Source: Marinobacterium halophilum (lineage in GTDB: Bacteria > Pseudomonadota > Gammaproteobacteria > Pseudomonadales > Balneatricaceae). From it: a stretch of 64,000 nucleotides of DNA. Of this stretch, positions 33,671-42,641 are shown piece by piece. A program made the position numbers and the translations under genes. The DNA lies in NCBI RefSeq assembly GCF_003014615.1, contig NZ_PYGI01000001.1, forward strand, positions 62,001 to 126,000, read 5' to 3'. Under the pieces are notes generated by a model, which saw nothing but the letters and a program-made list of their open reading frames with translations, was not told where the DNA came from and ran no database searches. Numbering within the stretch: position 1 is the first letter of the stretch; every line of letters begins with the position of its first letter.

Positions 33671-34453
33671 TTACTTGACTGGCGGCGCGTCGCGTAAAAA
33701 GACCCAGGTATCACCTGAGCTGTGTTCGGCGCTCAGGTAATAGCCTTCCAAGTCGAACTGTTTCAAGGCTTCGGGGGTGTCGATCCGATTTTCGATGATG
33801 AAACGGCTCATCAGGCCACGGGCCTTTTTGGCGTAGAAGCTGATGATCTTGTACTGGCCGTTCTTGAAGTCCTTGAACACCGGGGTGATCAATCGGGCGT
33901 TCAGAGCCTTGGGTTTGACCGCTTTGAAATATTCGTTGGAGGCCAGGTTAACGACGACATCCGCGTTCTGCTCGGCCAACTCCGCATTCAGTGAGTCCGT
34001 GATCAACTGGCCCCAGAACTGGTAGAGGTTGTCGCCACGCGGGTTGGCCAGCTTGGTACCCATTTCCAGGCGGTAGGGTTCCAGCAGATCCAGCGGCCGC
34101 AACACACCATACAGACCCGACAGAATGCGCAGGTGCTGCTGGGCAAACTCAAAATCGGCCTCGGTAAAATGCTCGGCATCCAGACCGGTATAAACATCTC
34201 CCTTGAATGCCAGAATCGCCTGTCGGGCATTGTCCGGTGAATGTTCGGCCTGCCAGCTCTCGTAGCGTGCCACATTCAGACTGGCCAGCTTGTCACTGAG
34301 TTTCATCAGTTCGGCAACATCCTGCACCGACTGTTTGCGCAGAGTGTCGATCAGCAGTTGTGCATGCTCGGTAAAGCGGGGCAGCGTGTGCGTGTGGGTG
34401 GCCAGAGGCGATTCGTAATCAAGGGTCTTGGCGGGTGAAACCAGTGTGAGCAT
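33671..34453 (-). CDS. yaaA: Peroxide stress protein YaaA
   Basis: YaaA (DUF328/UPF0246) lowers intracellular free iron and protects DNA during hydrogen peroxide stress in Escherichia coli. The 260-residue product begins [16 protein letters not shown] and contains the family segments [36 protein letters not shown] and [11 protein letters not shown]. The length is normal. It converges on the chemoreceptor with only nine bases between. Its upstream side carries the terminator of the DUF2789 gene, so it likely has its own promoter in the short gap. Confidence 0.96.
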   Translation of the reverse strand: MLTLVSPAKTLDYESPLATHTHTLPRFTEHAQLLIDTLRKQSVQDVAELMKLSDKLASLNVARYESWQAEHSPDNARQAILAFKGDVYTGLDAEHFTEADFEFAQQHLRILSGLYGVLRPLDLLEPYRLEMGTKLANPRGDNLYQFWGQLITDSLNAELAEQNADVVVNLASNEYFKAVKPKALNARLITPVFKDFKNGQYKIISFYAKKARGLMSRFIIENRIDTPEALKQFDLEGYYLSAEHSSGDTWVFLRDAPPVK

Positions 34454-34484
34454 CTGGAGAAATACCTTGGTCCGGAGACAAATG

Positions 34485-34509
34485 AAAAAAGCGGGCCAGC
34501 ATGCCCGCT
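34485..34509 (-). terminator. Rho-independent terminator of the DUF2789 gene
   Basis: Read on the minus strand, AGCGGGC (34509-34503) and GCCCGCT (34496-34490) form a 7-bp GC-rich stem followed by a T-tract (A-run at 34485-34490 on the plus strand). It lies 19 bases past the stop codon of the gene at 34528-34761. Confidence 0.88.
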
Positions 34510-34527
34510 CAATTAAGACGGATCATA

Positions 34528-34761
34528 TCAGGCGTGCAGGCTGTTGTTCAGCTCATCGACCACTTCTGCCCAGTCGGAATCGTTGGTGATGGCATCGCGC
34601 AGGAATGCGGCCTGGGAGTCGTTCCAGAAGGATGCTTCGTGCAGCAATACGTCGTCACTGAACAGCTTGTGGGTGTTGATGAACTGCTCGATGGCTTCGT
34701 GGCTGCTGGCCAGACCGAGCTGCTCGAACAGCGCCGATAATGTGTGTACCGATGTATCCAT
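34528..34761 (-). CDS. DUF2789 family protein
   Basis: A 77-residue soluble protein of the DUF2789 family, function unknown. The pattern LSALFEQLGL, IEQFINTHKL, FWNDSQAAFLRDAITNDSDWAEVVDELN is characteristic. The start at 34761 (MDTSVHTLS) is fixed by an excellent AAGGAG on the minus strand six bases upstream. A longer frame to 34818 is unsupported. Family members are small, helical and conserved mainly in gammaproteobacteria. Confidence 0.92.
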   Translation of the reverse strand: MDTSVHTLSALFEQLGLASSHEAIEQFINTHKLFSDDVLLHEASFWNDSQAAFLRDAITNDSDWAEVVDELNNSLHA

Positions 34762-34846
34762 GACAGGCTCCTTGTGTAACGTGGGGTCGGGCACTTGGTC
34801 TGGTTCTATTATGGTCAAGGTAATGACGTTGTCAAAACCGACGCTT

Positions 34847-35125
34847 TCAGTCGGGATTGAGCAGGCGTTGGCACGCGGTGCGCAGACTCAGGCCCAGCAA
34901 TGCACCGACCAGTACCAGCGTAGCACTCAGCAAGGGATGCGTGATGGTGGGAATCAGATAGATCAGCAGTGCCGAGAACAGCAGGCCGCCCAGCATGCAC
35001 AGGCCTGCAATCACCAACAGATAGCTGATGGTTGCCAGGTCACGGGTGTTTTCTTTCAGAATCAGGATCACCGCCGGCACAATAAAGCCAGCTAACGTAA
35101 TCCATGAAGGCAGATAGTCGTCCAT
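34847..35125 (-). CDS. Hypothetical membrane protein (92 aa)
   Basis: A small inner-membrane protein with three hydrophobic helices (about residues 7-24, 33-55 and 64-84) and a basic C-terminus (RTACQRLLNPD). I do not recognise its family. It lies upstream of the DUF2789 gene on the same strand with an 85-base gap, and divergent from trpS. The 160-base gap to trpS should contain promoters for both but shows no clear attenuator or T-box. Confidence 0.7.
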   Translation of the reverse strand: MDDYLPSWITLAGFIVPAVILILKENTRDLATISYLLVIAGLCMLGGLLFSALLIYLIPTITHPLLSATLVLVGALLGLSLRTACQRLLNPD

Positions 35126-35286
35126 GTCGTGTACTCATCCTTTTATTGCAATGGGTGCTTTGCGGTGTATCAGTTGGGCATTACACTGGGACAGCCGCTT
35201 GGCAATCTGTATCATAGCCCTTTGATCAGAGCGGGGTCACCTATCATCTGCCACGACCCCTGCAGGATGAAACGACTGACGAGTGA

Positions 35287-36564
35287 ATGATGAGTAAAAA
35301 AACAGTTCTTACCGGTATTACCACCACAGGCACGCCGCATATCGGCAACTACCTCGGCGCGATCAAACCCGCCATTGAAGCCAGCGAAAACCCGGCCTTC
35401 AATAGCTTTTTTTTCCTCGCCGACTTCCATGCCCTGATCAAGTGTCATGAGCCTGAGCGCGTGGCCCAGTCCACCCGTGAAATTGCTGCCACCTGGCTGG
35501 CATTGGGTCTGGATACCGACAAGGCGACATTTTACCGTCAGACCGACATTCCCGAAATCACTGAGCTGACCTGGATCCTGACCTGCCAGACTTCCAAAGG
35601 TCTGATGAACCGGGCCCATGCCTACAAGGCATCAGTTGATGCCAACCGCGAAGCGGGTAATGAAGATCTGGACGATGGCGTGACCATGGGTTTGTTCAGC
35701 TACCCGATTTTGATGGCGGCGGATATCTTGATGTTTAACGCCGACATTATCCCGGTGGGCAAGGACCAGATTCAGCATATCGAAATGGCCCGCGACATTG
35801 CCGGTCGCTTCAACCATCAGTTTGAAAACCTGTTCACGCTGCCATCGGCACAGGTGGATGAGGAAACGCAGCTGATTCCGGGACTTGATGGTCGCAAGAT
35901 GTCCAAGAGCTACAACAACACCATTCCGTTGTTCAGCTCCACTGACGAACTGCGCAAACTGATCAACCAGATCGTCACCGACACTCGGATGCCGGGTGAG
36001 CCCAAAGACCCGGATAATACCCTGATGCACCTGTACCGCTGCTTCGCCAACGAGGCGGAGAGCAATGCCATGCGTCAGCGCTTCATTGAAGGGATCGGTT
36101 GGGGCGACGCCAAGACGGAACTGTTTGAATACATCGACAGCAAGCTCAGCTCACCGCGCACCCGTTATAATGAATTGATGAACGACCTGGGTGCGGTGGA
36201 AGAGGTGCTGCATAAGGGTGCCGAGCGCGCACGTGAGCATTCGGCTCCGTTCCTCGACAAGGTGCGTCATGCCGTCGGCATCCGCTCCCTGACCGACACC
36301 ACCCGTACGCAACAGAAAGTGGTGAAAGAGAAGGAGAAAAGCGGTGCAGAGATCGCCCGTGCCGAAGAAGGGCGTCGCCGCGCAATCCTGATGCAGATCC
36401 GCCCGTTACTGGATCGCGTCGAGCAGGCCGAAGACAAGGCTGCGGCGGCACAGACACTGATTGCAGAGAAAACCGCTGAAGTTGAAGCGCTGAAGAAAAA
36501 AGCCCGGCAGAAAGCCCAGAACGAACTGGATCTGCTGACCGAAGAGCTGGCCGCGTTACTGTAA
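35287..36564 (+). CDS. trpS: Tryptophan-tRNA ligase with C-terminal coiled-coil extension
   Basis: TrpS charges tRNA(Trp) in the cytoplasm. The 425-residue protein has the class I HIGH-type motif TPHIGNYLG (about residues 16-24) and the KMSKS loop GRKMSKSYNN. The catalytic body ends near residue 335; the last 90 residues are a highly charged Lys/Glu/Ala helix predicted to form a coiled coil (QQKVVKEKEKSGAEIARAEE onward). Compact TrpS enzymes of about 330-350 residues lack such a tail. The start ATG 35287 precedes a second in-frame ATG by one codon. The Dyp peroxidase gene follows after 25 bases. Confidence 0.95.
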   Translation: MMSKKTVLTGITTTGTPHIGNYLGAIKPAIEASENPAFNSFFFLADFHALIKCHEPERVAQSTREIAATWLALGLDTDKATFYRQTDIPEITELTWILTCQTSKGLMNRAHAYKASVDANREAGNEDLDDGVTMGLFSYPILMAADILMFNADIIPVGKDQIQHIEMARDIAGRFNHQFENLFTLPSAQVDEETQLIPGLDGRKMSKSYNNTIPLFSSTDELRKLINQIVTDTRMPGEPKDPDNTLMHLYRCFANEAESNAMRQRFIEGIGWGDAKTELFEYIDSKLSSPRTRYNELMNDLGAVEEVLHKGAERAREHSAPFLDKVRHAVGIRSLTDTTRTQQKVVKEKEKSGAEIARAEEGRRRAILMQIRPLLDRVEQAEDKAAAAQTLIAEKTAEVEALKKKARQKAQNELDLLTEELAALL

Positions 36565-36589
36565 CCGGCCCGCGTAACAGGAGAAAGCC

Positions 36590-37516
36590 ATGCGAGACAC
36601 CTTCCAGTCCGGCGTGATTGCTGAAGTCAGCAAGGATGCGTTGTTCCTGACCTTCAACCAGACCCATGAACCGAATGCCGTTACCGTTATTCGCAGCGTA
36701 CTGGCCAGCATGCCGGCCAAGTTGCGGGAGTACCGCCAGCACTATCCGGATGCGGGCTTGCACATGACGGTTGCGATCGGTTCCGCCTATTGGGATCGCC
36801 TGAATCCGGAGGAGCGCCCAGCTTTGCTGCGTGCCTTTCCGGCCCTGGAAAACGGCGAGCGTGTGGCACCTTCGACACCGGTTGACCTCTTGTTCATCAT
36901 CCGTGCCGAACAGCATGATGCCGTGTTTGAGCTGGCCGCCGAGATCAGCGACAGCCTTAAGGACATGGCGGAACGGGTGGACGAAGTGCATGGCTTCCGT
37001 TACCGCGATACGCGTGATTTGACCGGCTTTGTCGATGGCACAGAAAACCCTGTAGGCGACGACCGCCTGGAGGTTGCGCTGGTCGGTGATGAAGACTTCG
37101 AATTTGCCGGTGGCAGCTACCTGCATCTGCAGCGCTACGAACATGACCTGACCGCCTGGCAGCGTCTGCCGGTGAAGCAGCAGGAAGATGTGTTCGGGCG
37201 TACCAAGGCGGATAATGTCGAGTATCCGGGGGATAAGAAGTCGCCCCATGCGCATACCAAACGGACATCACTGAAGGATGCCGAGGGCCAATCCCTGGAA
37301 ATCCTGCGCCAGAGCATGCCTTACGGCGACAGCGAACGTAAGGGGCTGATGTTTGTCAGTACCTGCCGCACCCCTGAGCATTTTGAATTGATGCTCGAAA
37401 GCATGGTGCAAGGGGATGAGGAGGGGCATGCCGATCGCCTCCTCGAATTTACCCGTGCCGTCACCGGTGCCGCATTCTTCGCCCCTTCCAGTGCCTGGCT
37501 GGAACAGCTGGCCTGA
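36590..37516 (+). CDS. Dyp-type peroxidase
   Basis: A dye-decolourising heme peroxidase of 308 residues, of the YfeX-like group. The distal motif GFVDG (residues 146-150, catalytic D149) and the proximal heme-ligand region around H222 (SPHAHTKRTSL) are present, as is ILRQSMPYG. There is no signal peptide, so it acts in the cytoplasm unless encapsulated; no encapsulin gene lies nearby. It follows trpS closely on the same strand and has AGGAGAAA as Shine-Dalgarno. The natural substrate is unknown. Confidence 0.94.
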   Translation: MRDTFQSGVIAEVSKDALFLTFNQTHEPNAVTVIRSVLASMPAKLREYRQHYPDAGLHMTVAIGSAYWDRLNPEERPALLRAFPALENGERVAPSTPVDLLFIIRAEQHDAVFELAAEISDSLKDMAERVDEVHGFRYRDTRDLTGFVDGTENPVGDDRLEVALVGDEDFEFAGGSYLHLQRYEHDLTAWQRLPVKQQEDVFGRTKADNVEYPGDKKSPHAHTKRTSLKDAEGQSLEILRQSMPYGDSERKGLMFVSTCRTPEHFELMLESMVQGDEEGHADRLLEFTRAVTGAAFFAPSSAWLEQLA

Positions 37517-37522
37517 TCCTGT

Positions 37523-37560
37523 TGCAGGTACGTGTCCCCCAGGGGGGGCAGGTGCCTGCA
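37523..37560 (+). terminator. Strong hairpin after the peroxidase gene
   Basis: TGCAGG (37523-37528) pairs with CCTGCA (37555-37560), and an inner CCCCC/GGGGG pairing around AG gives a nearly continuous GC-rich stem. There is no T-tract. A second stem, ATTCC..GTCAG with CTGAC..GGAAT (about 37571-37596), follows. Together they probably end the trpS-peroxidase transcript or protect its 3' end. Confidence 0.5.
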
Positions 37561-37748
37561 TGTCTGATCCATTCCCTGTCAGTTGAAGCTGACGGAATGC
37601 ACGCTACAAATGCTACACTTGGCCAACTTTCTGCCACGTGGCACGGTGCTGTGGGTGCCGTATCACGTTACTTGGCGCAGATGAACTGTCAGCCGCTGCC
37701 GAGTACAAAACGCGGAATATACAATCGAGAACTTTTTAAGGAATACAG

Positions 37749-38174
37749 ATGATCATTTGCGGTGTTGAACTGACGGGCAGCGATGCTGTTGTGTGTTTGC
37801 TTCATTTGGAGCATGGGCAGTTTCTGGTGCCTGATTGTCGAGTGCGTAAAGTCACACTCAAGAAAGGGCATACACGTGAAGATCTGCAGCAGTTCCAGTT
37901 CTCGTTTGCCAAGCTGATGAGCGATTACAGTGTCGATAAAGTCGTGATACGCGAGCGCATGCCCAAGGGAAAATTCGCCGGTGGAGCGATCAGCTTTAAG
38001 CTGGAAGCTGCCATTCAGCTGATCGCCGAGTTGGATGTCGAACTGTTCTCGGCCGCCCAGATCAAAACCGCATTGGCGGAAAATCCGTTGCCGGTACCGT
38101 TCGCAGAAACCGGTCTGAAAGTCTTCCAGGAACCTGCATTCACTGTTGCATACGCAGCGCACATGCTGAAATAA
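37749..38174 (+). CDS. DUF3010 family protein
   Basis: A 141-residue soluble protein of the DUF3010 family, function unknown. MIICGVELTGSDAVVC, VRKVTLKKGHTREDLQQFQ, VVIRERMPKGKFAGGAISFKLEA and a C-terminal AYAAHMLK match the family. The N-terminal GVExxGxxAxV pattern resembles an RNase H-like fold, so a nucleic-acid role is imaginable but unproven. Its ribosome-binding region AAGGAA lies at 37738-37743. Two short hairpins follow its stop codon. Confidence 0.9.
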   Translation: MIICGVELTGSDAVVCLLHLEHGQFLVPDCRVRKVTLKKGHTREDLQQFQFSFAKLMSDYSVDKVVIRERMPKGKFAGGAISFKLEAAIQLIAELDVELFSAAQIKTALAENPLPVPFAETGLKVFQEPAFTVAYAAHMLK

Positions 38175-38238
38175 ATGTGTTCTTGGAGGTGCCTCCGGGT
38201 TACCCCGAACGGCGTTTAGGCGAATGGAGAAGCCGGTG

Positions 38239-38835
38239 ATGAAAGTGGACAATGACACGCATTACTTTGAAGTGTCTTTTGACAAACAGGTACAGATACC
38301 ATCGACGCTGAACGGCGCGGAATTTGAAGCCTGCACATTCACGGAATGTGATTTCTCATCGGCAGTATTTACGCGTTGCAAGTTTATAGACTGCACGTTT
38401 ACCCGCTGCAACCTGAGCCTGCTCAGCATTCCATATTCACGCTTTTTTGAGGTGAATTTTATCGAGTGCAAGCTGGTCGGGGTTGACTGGACGCGGGCCG
38501 ATTGGCCGTCATTCAACCGGGATGCAGAACTGGTCTTCCGCCGTTGCATCCTGAATGACGCATCGTTTTTCGGTTTGACGCTGCATGGATTGAAGCTGGA
38601 TGCATGCAAGCTGCATGAAGTGGACTTTCGTGAAGGCGATTTTACCGGCGCAGCAATGACGCACTGTGATTTCAGCCAGAGCCTGTTCATGCATACCAAT
38701 CTGCGTGCCGTCGATTTTACCGAGTCATGCCATTTCAGTATTGATGTGCTGGAAAACCAGCTGGCCAAAGCCCGGTTCTCGCGGCATGAGGCGTTGGGGC
38801 TGCTGGATAGTTTGAACATAGAGCTGGTCGACTAA
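38239..38835 (+). CDS. Pentapeptide-repeat protein
   Basis: A 198-residue protein made largely of pentapeptide repeats, five-residue units with a central Phe or Leu that fold into a right-handed square beta-helix. Units such as FEACT, FTECD, FSSAV, FTRCK, FIDCT, FTRCN are visible from about residue 28, and another block follows from about 105. Cys is unusually frequent in the repeats. Such proteins include Qnr-type DNA-gyrase protectors, but this role is not established here. ATG 38239 has GGAGA eight bases upstream; ATG 38224 is an alternative start adding five residues. Confidence 0.88.
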   Translation: MKVDNDTHYFEVSFDKQVQIPSTLNGAEFEACTFTECDFSSAVFTRCKFIDCTFTRCNLSLLSIPYSRFFEVNFIECKLVGVDWTRADWPSFNRDAELVFRRCILNDASFFGLTLHGLKLDACKLHEVDFREGDFTGAAMTHCDFSQSLFMHTNLRAVDFTESCHFSIDVLENQLAKARFSRHEALGLLDSLNIELVD

Positions 38836-38862
38836 CCACCGACATGGCCGGAGATATTTACC

Positions 38863-39081
38863 ATGAGCAATGAACAACCGAACAACCCTTTGCACGGGCT
38901 TACGCTGGAAAAGGTACTGACCGAGCTGGTGGCGCATTATGGCTGGGATGAACTGTCCTTGATCATCAACGTCAACTGTTTCAAGAATGATCCATCCATC
39001 AAGTCGTCTCTGAAATTCCTGCGCAAAACACCCTGGGCACGTGACAAAGTGGAAGCCCTCTATCTTTCTACCTTTCAATAA
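38863..39081 (+). CDS. VF530 family DNA-binding protein
   Basis: A 72-residue protein of the VF530 (DUF2132) family, first defined by a Vibrio fischeri structure. [49 protein letters not shown] match the family closely. The fold is a small helical domain proposed to bind DNA. AGATATTTACC precedes ATG 38863. It follows the pentapeptide gene by 27 bases, so the two may be co-transcribed. A gap of 278 bases follows, holding an 8-bp inverted repeat (39098-39105/39124-39131) without a T-tract. Confidence 0.93.
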   Translation: MSNEQPNNPLHGLTLEKVLTELVAHYGWDELSLIINVNCFKNDPSIKSSLKFLRKTPWARDKVEALYLSTFQ

Positions 39082-39359
39082 GCGGCTGTGCGCGTCTGGA
39101 TGACGGAAGCTTCTGATCTGATGCGTCATCCGTACAATATTTCATGATTCGGTAATCTTCTTCCCGTAGCTATGCCAGTTGATTGATTTTCCATTGTATT
39201 TTCCCTCCGTTGTACCGTTTGGATAACAGTTTTAGCCGAGAGCGTCAGTATGCGCTGACAGCGGTACTGACCTATATCTGAATCAGTCACATTCCATTGG
39301 CAACGATTTCAGGCCTCGCATCATGCCCCCATGTTGGCCGAATATGAGGAGGGCATGTC

Positions 39360-41282
39360 ATGCTTTATCGATTGTGTGCAGCAGTGTTGGTGTTGTGTCT
39401 TGGTCTGTTGTCCATACCGGCCCACGCAGGTCCATTGAGTCTGCAGGCACTGACTGCCGCGCCTTATATGCCTGACCGTGTGCTGGTGAAGTTTCGCCCG
39501 GGCGTTGCGGCAATGGCCAGGGGGCAGGCGCATCACGCTGCCAATGGGTACCTGCTGTCCACGCTGGAAGCGATCGATGTTCAGGTGATTCAGATTCCCG
39601 ATGGTACGGTGCGTGCGGCGCTGCAGGTCTATGCTTCCAATCCCAATGTGCTGTATGCCGAGCCGGACTACTATCGGGTACTGAGGGTGCCGGTGGAAGA
39701 GCCAGGGCCGACTCTGGCGGGTGGTGCAAACTACTTCAGTGAACAGTGGTATCTGCATAATACCGGGCAGGACCATACCTATGTGCGGACGACCCTTTTT
39801 GGCGGTGAGCTTGCCACCACACGCGGTACCGACGGTGCCGATATCAATGCGCCTGAAGCTTGGGATATCACCATCGGGCGGGCGACCCTTGATCCAAATG
39901 CACGGGATACGCCCAAGGTGGCGGTGCTGGACAGCGGGGCAGACTGCAATGCGCTGGAGTTGCAGGGAAAGTGCCTTGAGCAAATGAATCTGGTCGGGTT
40001 GTCTGTAGGGTATTTTGACATCTGTTCGAGCGATGATCCTGCCTGTGACAACCTGGGTCATGGCACCTTCGTCAGTTCTGAAGTGGCGGCCAATACCGAT
40101 AACGGTGAAGGCATTGCCGGTGCGGGTTGGGATGTCGGCGTGGGGATTTTCAAGGTGTGTTATAACGAGCTGGTAGTCGATAATTTCGGTAACTTGTTAA
40201 CGGTCGGGCTGTGCCCGGTATCCGGCTCGGCAGCGGCGATCGCAGCCGCCTCGAGTGACCGGTTTGATAGCAATGGCCAGCAGGTACGCAGCCGTTATCA
40301 TGTCATCACCATGAGCTATGGCAGTGACTGGGTAGATGAAGCCGGCAACATCTTGCCGACCGGGCCATCCAATGCGGAATGTGACGCCATTGAAGCGGCC
40401 TGGAACCAGGGCGTTGTCATCGTTGCTGCCGCCGGCAACAATGGCGATAGCGGCCGCGTCTACCCGGCGGCCTGCACTGATGCGGCGGGGGCCTCTACGG
40501 TGATGGCCGTGGCGGCCTCAGACCACAATGATGACCGCGCCGGCTTCTCGACCTACAGTGTGCCGGTGGACCCATGGGTGTCTCTGGCGGCTCCGGGGGA
40601 AGCGATCATCGGCGTCTTGCCGGACGCCGCGTGCGGGCTTGTTGCGGGTACTGACAGCTGTGTCGATTGGTGGAGCGGTACCTCAATGGCCGCGCCCTTG
40701 GTCGCGGGTAGTGCCGCTTTGGTGTGGACTGACCTGTACGCCGACCACCCGGCGCTGGCAACGCTTGAGGATTGCCGTTTGGACAGCGTACCGTGCAACC
40801 GAATCGTGCGTGATCGCTTGCAGAACAATGCGGCCACCGTCGGTGCTCGCGGGCAGGATATGCTGGGCTGGACGCGTTACGGCCGGTTGGATGTCGTGGC
40901 TGCACTCAATGACCAGGCACCACCACCACCGCCGCCACCAGAACCGGCACCTGTGATCGCCGCATTCAGTTATACCTGCACGGGCTATGTATGTGCCTTC
41001 AATGCTGCCGACAGCACCGGCAGTGGCAACTTGCGTTACAGCTGGGATTTCGGTGTGGCGGGGGCAGGCTCGACCGCACAGCAGGTCATCTTTGATTACA
41101 ACAGCAGTGGGCGTTACACCGTGACACTGACGGTGTTTGATGAGACGGATACCGGTTCGACCATCTCGGCGACGCTGAATTTGAAGCGCAGCAACCGCAC
41201 GGTCAGTGGTAGTGTGTCTGCGGCGGGGAGTGATTCCGGTGGCAACTGTCCGCCGAAGAAACAGGATCGAGGCCAATGTTGA
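39360..41282 (+). CDS. Secreted S8 family serine protease with PKD domain
   Basis: A subtilisin-like protease of 640 residues. A signal peptide (1 to about 23) precedes an I9-like propeptide with DRVLVKFRPG. The catalytic triad is intact: D191 in VAVLDSGAD, H234 in LGHGTFV, and S442 in GTSMAAP, with the oxyanion Asn region AAAGNNGD. A Pro-rich linker (PPPPPPPEPAP) leads to a PKD-like domain (about 538-615) that may bind protein or polysaccharide. GAGGAGGG precedes ATG 39360. The protein is probably exported through the outer membrane to degrade external protein. Confidence 0.94.
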   Translation: MLYRLCAAVLVLCLGLLSIPAHAGPLSLQALTAAPYMPDRVLVKFRPGVAAMARGQAHHAANGYLLSTLEAIDVQVIQIPDGTVRAALQVYASNPNVLYAEPDYYRVLRVPVEEPGPTLAGGANYFSEQWYLHNTGQDHTYVRTTLFGGELATTRGTDGADINAPEAWDITIGRATLDPNARDTPKVAVLDSGADCNALELQGKCLEQMNLVGLSVGYFDICSSDDPACDNLGHGTFVSSEVAANTDNGEGIAGAGWDVGVGIFKVCYNELVVDNFGNLLTVGLCPVSGSAAAIAAASSDRFDSNGQQVRSRYHVITMSYGSDWVDEAGNILPTGPSNAECDAIEAAWNQGVVIVAAAGNNGDSGRVYPAACTDAAGASTVMAVAASDHNDDRAGFSTYSVPVDPWVSLAAPGEAIIGVLPDAACGLVAGTDSCVDWWSGTSMAAPLVAGSAALVWTDLYADHPALATLEDCRLDSVPCNRIVRDRLQNNAATVGARGQDMLGWTRYGRLDVVAALNDQAPPPPPPPEPAPVIAAFSYTCTGYVCAFNAADSTGSGNLRYSWDFGVAGAGSTAQQVIFDYNSSGRYTVTLTVFDETDTGSTISATLNLKRSNRTVSGSVSAAGSDSGGNCPPKKQDRGQC

Positions 41283-41342
41283 TATCGACAGAGCTGATGC
41301 TGCAGTCAGTACATTCAGAGTAACCAACAGCAAGGAGTGGCA

Positions 41343-42251
41343 ATGTCAGCTGGAAATGGAAAAACGGTATCACTGGTGCTGGGCAGCGGTGGCGCACGGG
41401 GGTTGGCGCATATTGGGGTTATCCATTGGCTGGAGGAGCACGGCTACACGATAAGCTCCATTTCGGGCTGCTCCATCGGTGCGCTGGTCGGCGGTATCTA
41501 TGCAGCAGGCAAGCTGAAAGAGTATGAGCAATGGGTACGTTCAATTACACGCATGGACATCATGGCCTTGCTGGACCTGACCTGGGAACGGGGCGGACTG
41601 GTCAGGGGGGACCGACTGATCGAGACGCTTACAGAGCTGGTAGGGAATGTCCGCGTCGAGGATCTGCCGATTGCATTTACTGCTGTAGCCACTGACCTGG
41701 AGCGCCAGAAAGAGGTCTGGATCAATTCGGGACAGTTGTTGAATGCCATACGAGCTTCCGTCGCCATTCCTTTGCTGTTTACACCGTTCAAGCACAGGGG
41801 GTTGACGCTGGTGGACGGTGGCGTTTTGAATCCGGTTCCGATAGCTCCGACCTTTCGGGATGAAACCGATATGACGTTGGCGGTTAACCTCAACGGCACG
41901 TCAACGGCTGACGGGATACAGGTATTGCAGGAAGAACCGTCAGATGAGCCGGATTCGCCGTTCCGCAACAGCATTAATCGCTTTATCTATCGCCTTCAGC
42001 AGAGCGTCGCCGGTAACGGCAAGCGGGACTGGGCAGCATACGAAGTGGCCATTCAGGCATTCGATGCGATGCAGAGTACGATAGCGCGGCAGAAGCTGGC
42101 GGCTTACCCGCCGGATAATGTCATTGAGGTGGCGCGTAATGCCTGCCAGATGCTTGAGTTCAACCGTGCTGACGAGATTATTGCGCTGGGTTACCGAAAG
42201 GCGGATGAGTTGCTGGGAACGGTTGCGAAAAAGGCGAATAAAAAGGCGTAG
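41343..42251 (+). CDS. Patatin-like phospholipase family protein
   Basis: A 302-residue lipid acyl hydrolase of the RssA-like patatin family. The oxyanion motif GSGGARGLAHIG (about residues 15-26), the nucleophile motif GCSIG (S44) and the catalytic Asp in VDGG (D158) form a complete Ser-Asp dyad. No signal peptide is seen, so it probably acts on the inner face of the membrane or in the cytoplasm. AAGGAG (41332-41337) fixes ATG 41343. The upstream protease gene is 60 bases away on the same strand. Confidence 0.93.
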   Translation: MSAGNGKTVSLVLGSGGARGLAHIGVIHWLEEHGYTISSISGCSIGALVGGIYAAGKLKEYEQWVRSITRMDIMALLDLTWERGGLVRGDRLIETLTELVGNVRVEDLPIAFTAVATDLERQKEVWINSGQLLNAIRASVAIPLLFTPFKHRGLTLVDGGVLNPVPIAPTFRDETDMTLAVNLNGTSTADGIQVLQEEPSDEPDSPFRNSINRFIYRLQQSVAGNGKRDWAAYEVAIQAFDAMQSTIARQKLAAYPPDNVIEVARNACQMLEFNRADEIIALGYRKADELLGTVAKKANKKA

Positions 42252-42362
42252 TCTCCTGTCATCAAATGACAAAGAAGCCCTGCTACCCTTGTTATATTAC
42301 GTAATTGAGCTATGCTTTATGTAATAAAACTACATAATTAGATATACTGGCAGAGTGTGGAG

Positions 42363-42575
42363 ATGAAAAATATGGATGTACAGGCTACATTGCGTGAGCG
42401 TGCTATTGCGATACTGGGCGTGGATGGTGAGAATTTCGAGGTCAGTGGTGTCTATCAGGGCAGTGCGCGTAAACCGAGTTCCTATATCCTGACCCGCACC
42501 GGCGACAAGTCGGTTGCAGTTCGTGATTTGAGCAGCTTCCCGAGCCACCAGCAGGTACGTGAGCTGATGAGCTGA
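42363..42575 (+). CDS. Small hypothetical protein (70 aa)
   Basis: A 70-residue soluble protein beginning MKNMDVQATLRERA. It appears to have one helix followed by beta strands (FEVSGVYQG, SYILTRTGDKSVAVRDL). I do not recognise its family. The start could also be ATG 42372. Upstream lies an AT-rich stretch with repeated ATTACGTAAT/TACATAAT elements (42296-42340), probably a promoter with an operator. A strong terminator follows 21 bases after the stop codon, so it is a self-contained small gene. Confidence 0.7.
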   Translation: MKNMDVQATLRERAIAILGVDGENFEVSGVYQGSARKPSSYILTRTGDKSVAVRDLSSFPSHQQVRELMS

Positions 42576-42596
42576 TCGCCTGTTCGGGCGATAACA

Positions 42597-42624
42597 AAAA
42601 ACAGCCGCTTATGCGGCTGTTTTT
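42597..42624. terminator. Bidirectional rho-independent terminator
   Basis: AAAAACAGCCGC (42597-42608) and GCGGCTGTTTTT (42613-42624) form a perfect 12-bp stem with a TTAT loop, flanked by A- and T-tracts. It separates the small plus-strand gene ending at 42575 from cysK ending at 42642 on the minus strand. The TTAT loop is the same as in the terminator at 18977-19011. Confidence 0.95.
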
Positions 42625-42641
42625 GTATCGACCATATCTGT

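Noticed and set aside
39098-39131. GGATGACG/CGTCATCC repeat as a terminator after the VF530 gene
   Set aside because: The 18-base loop and absence of a T-tract make termination unlikely; left as an unexplained repeat.
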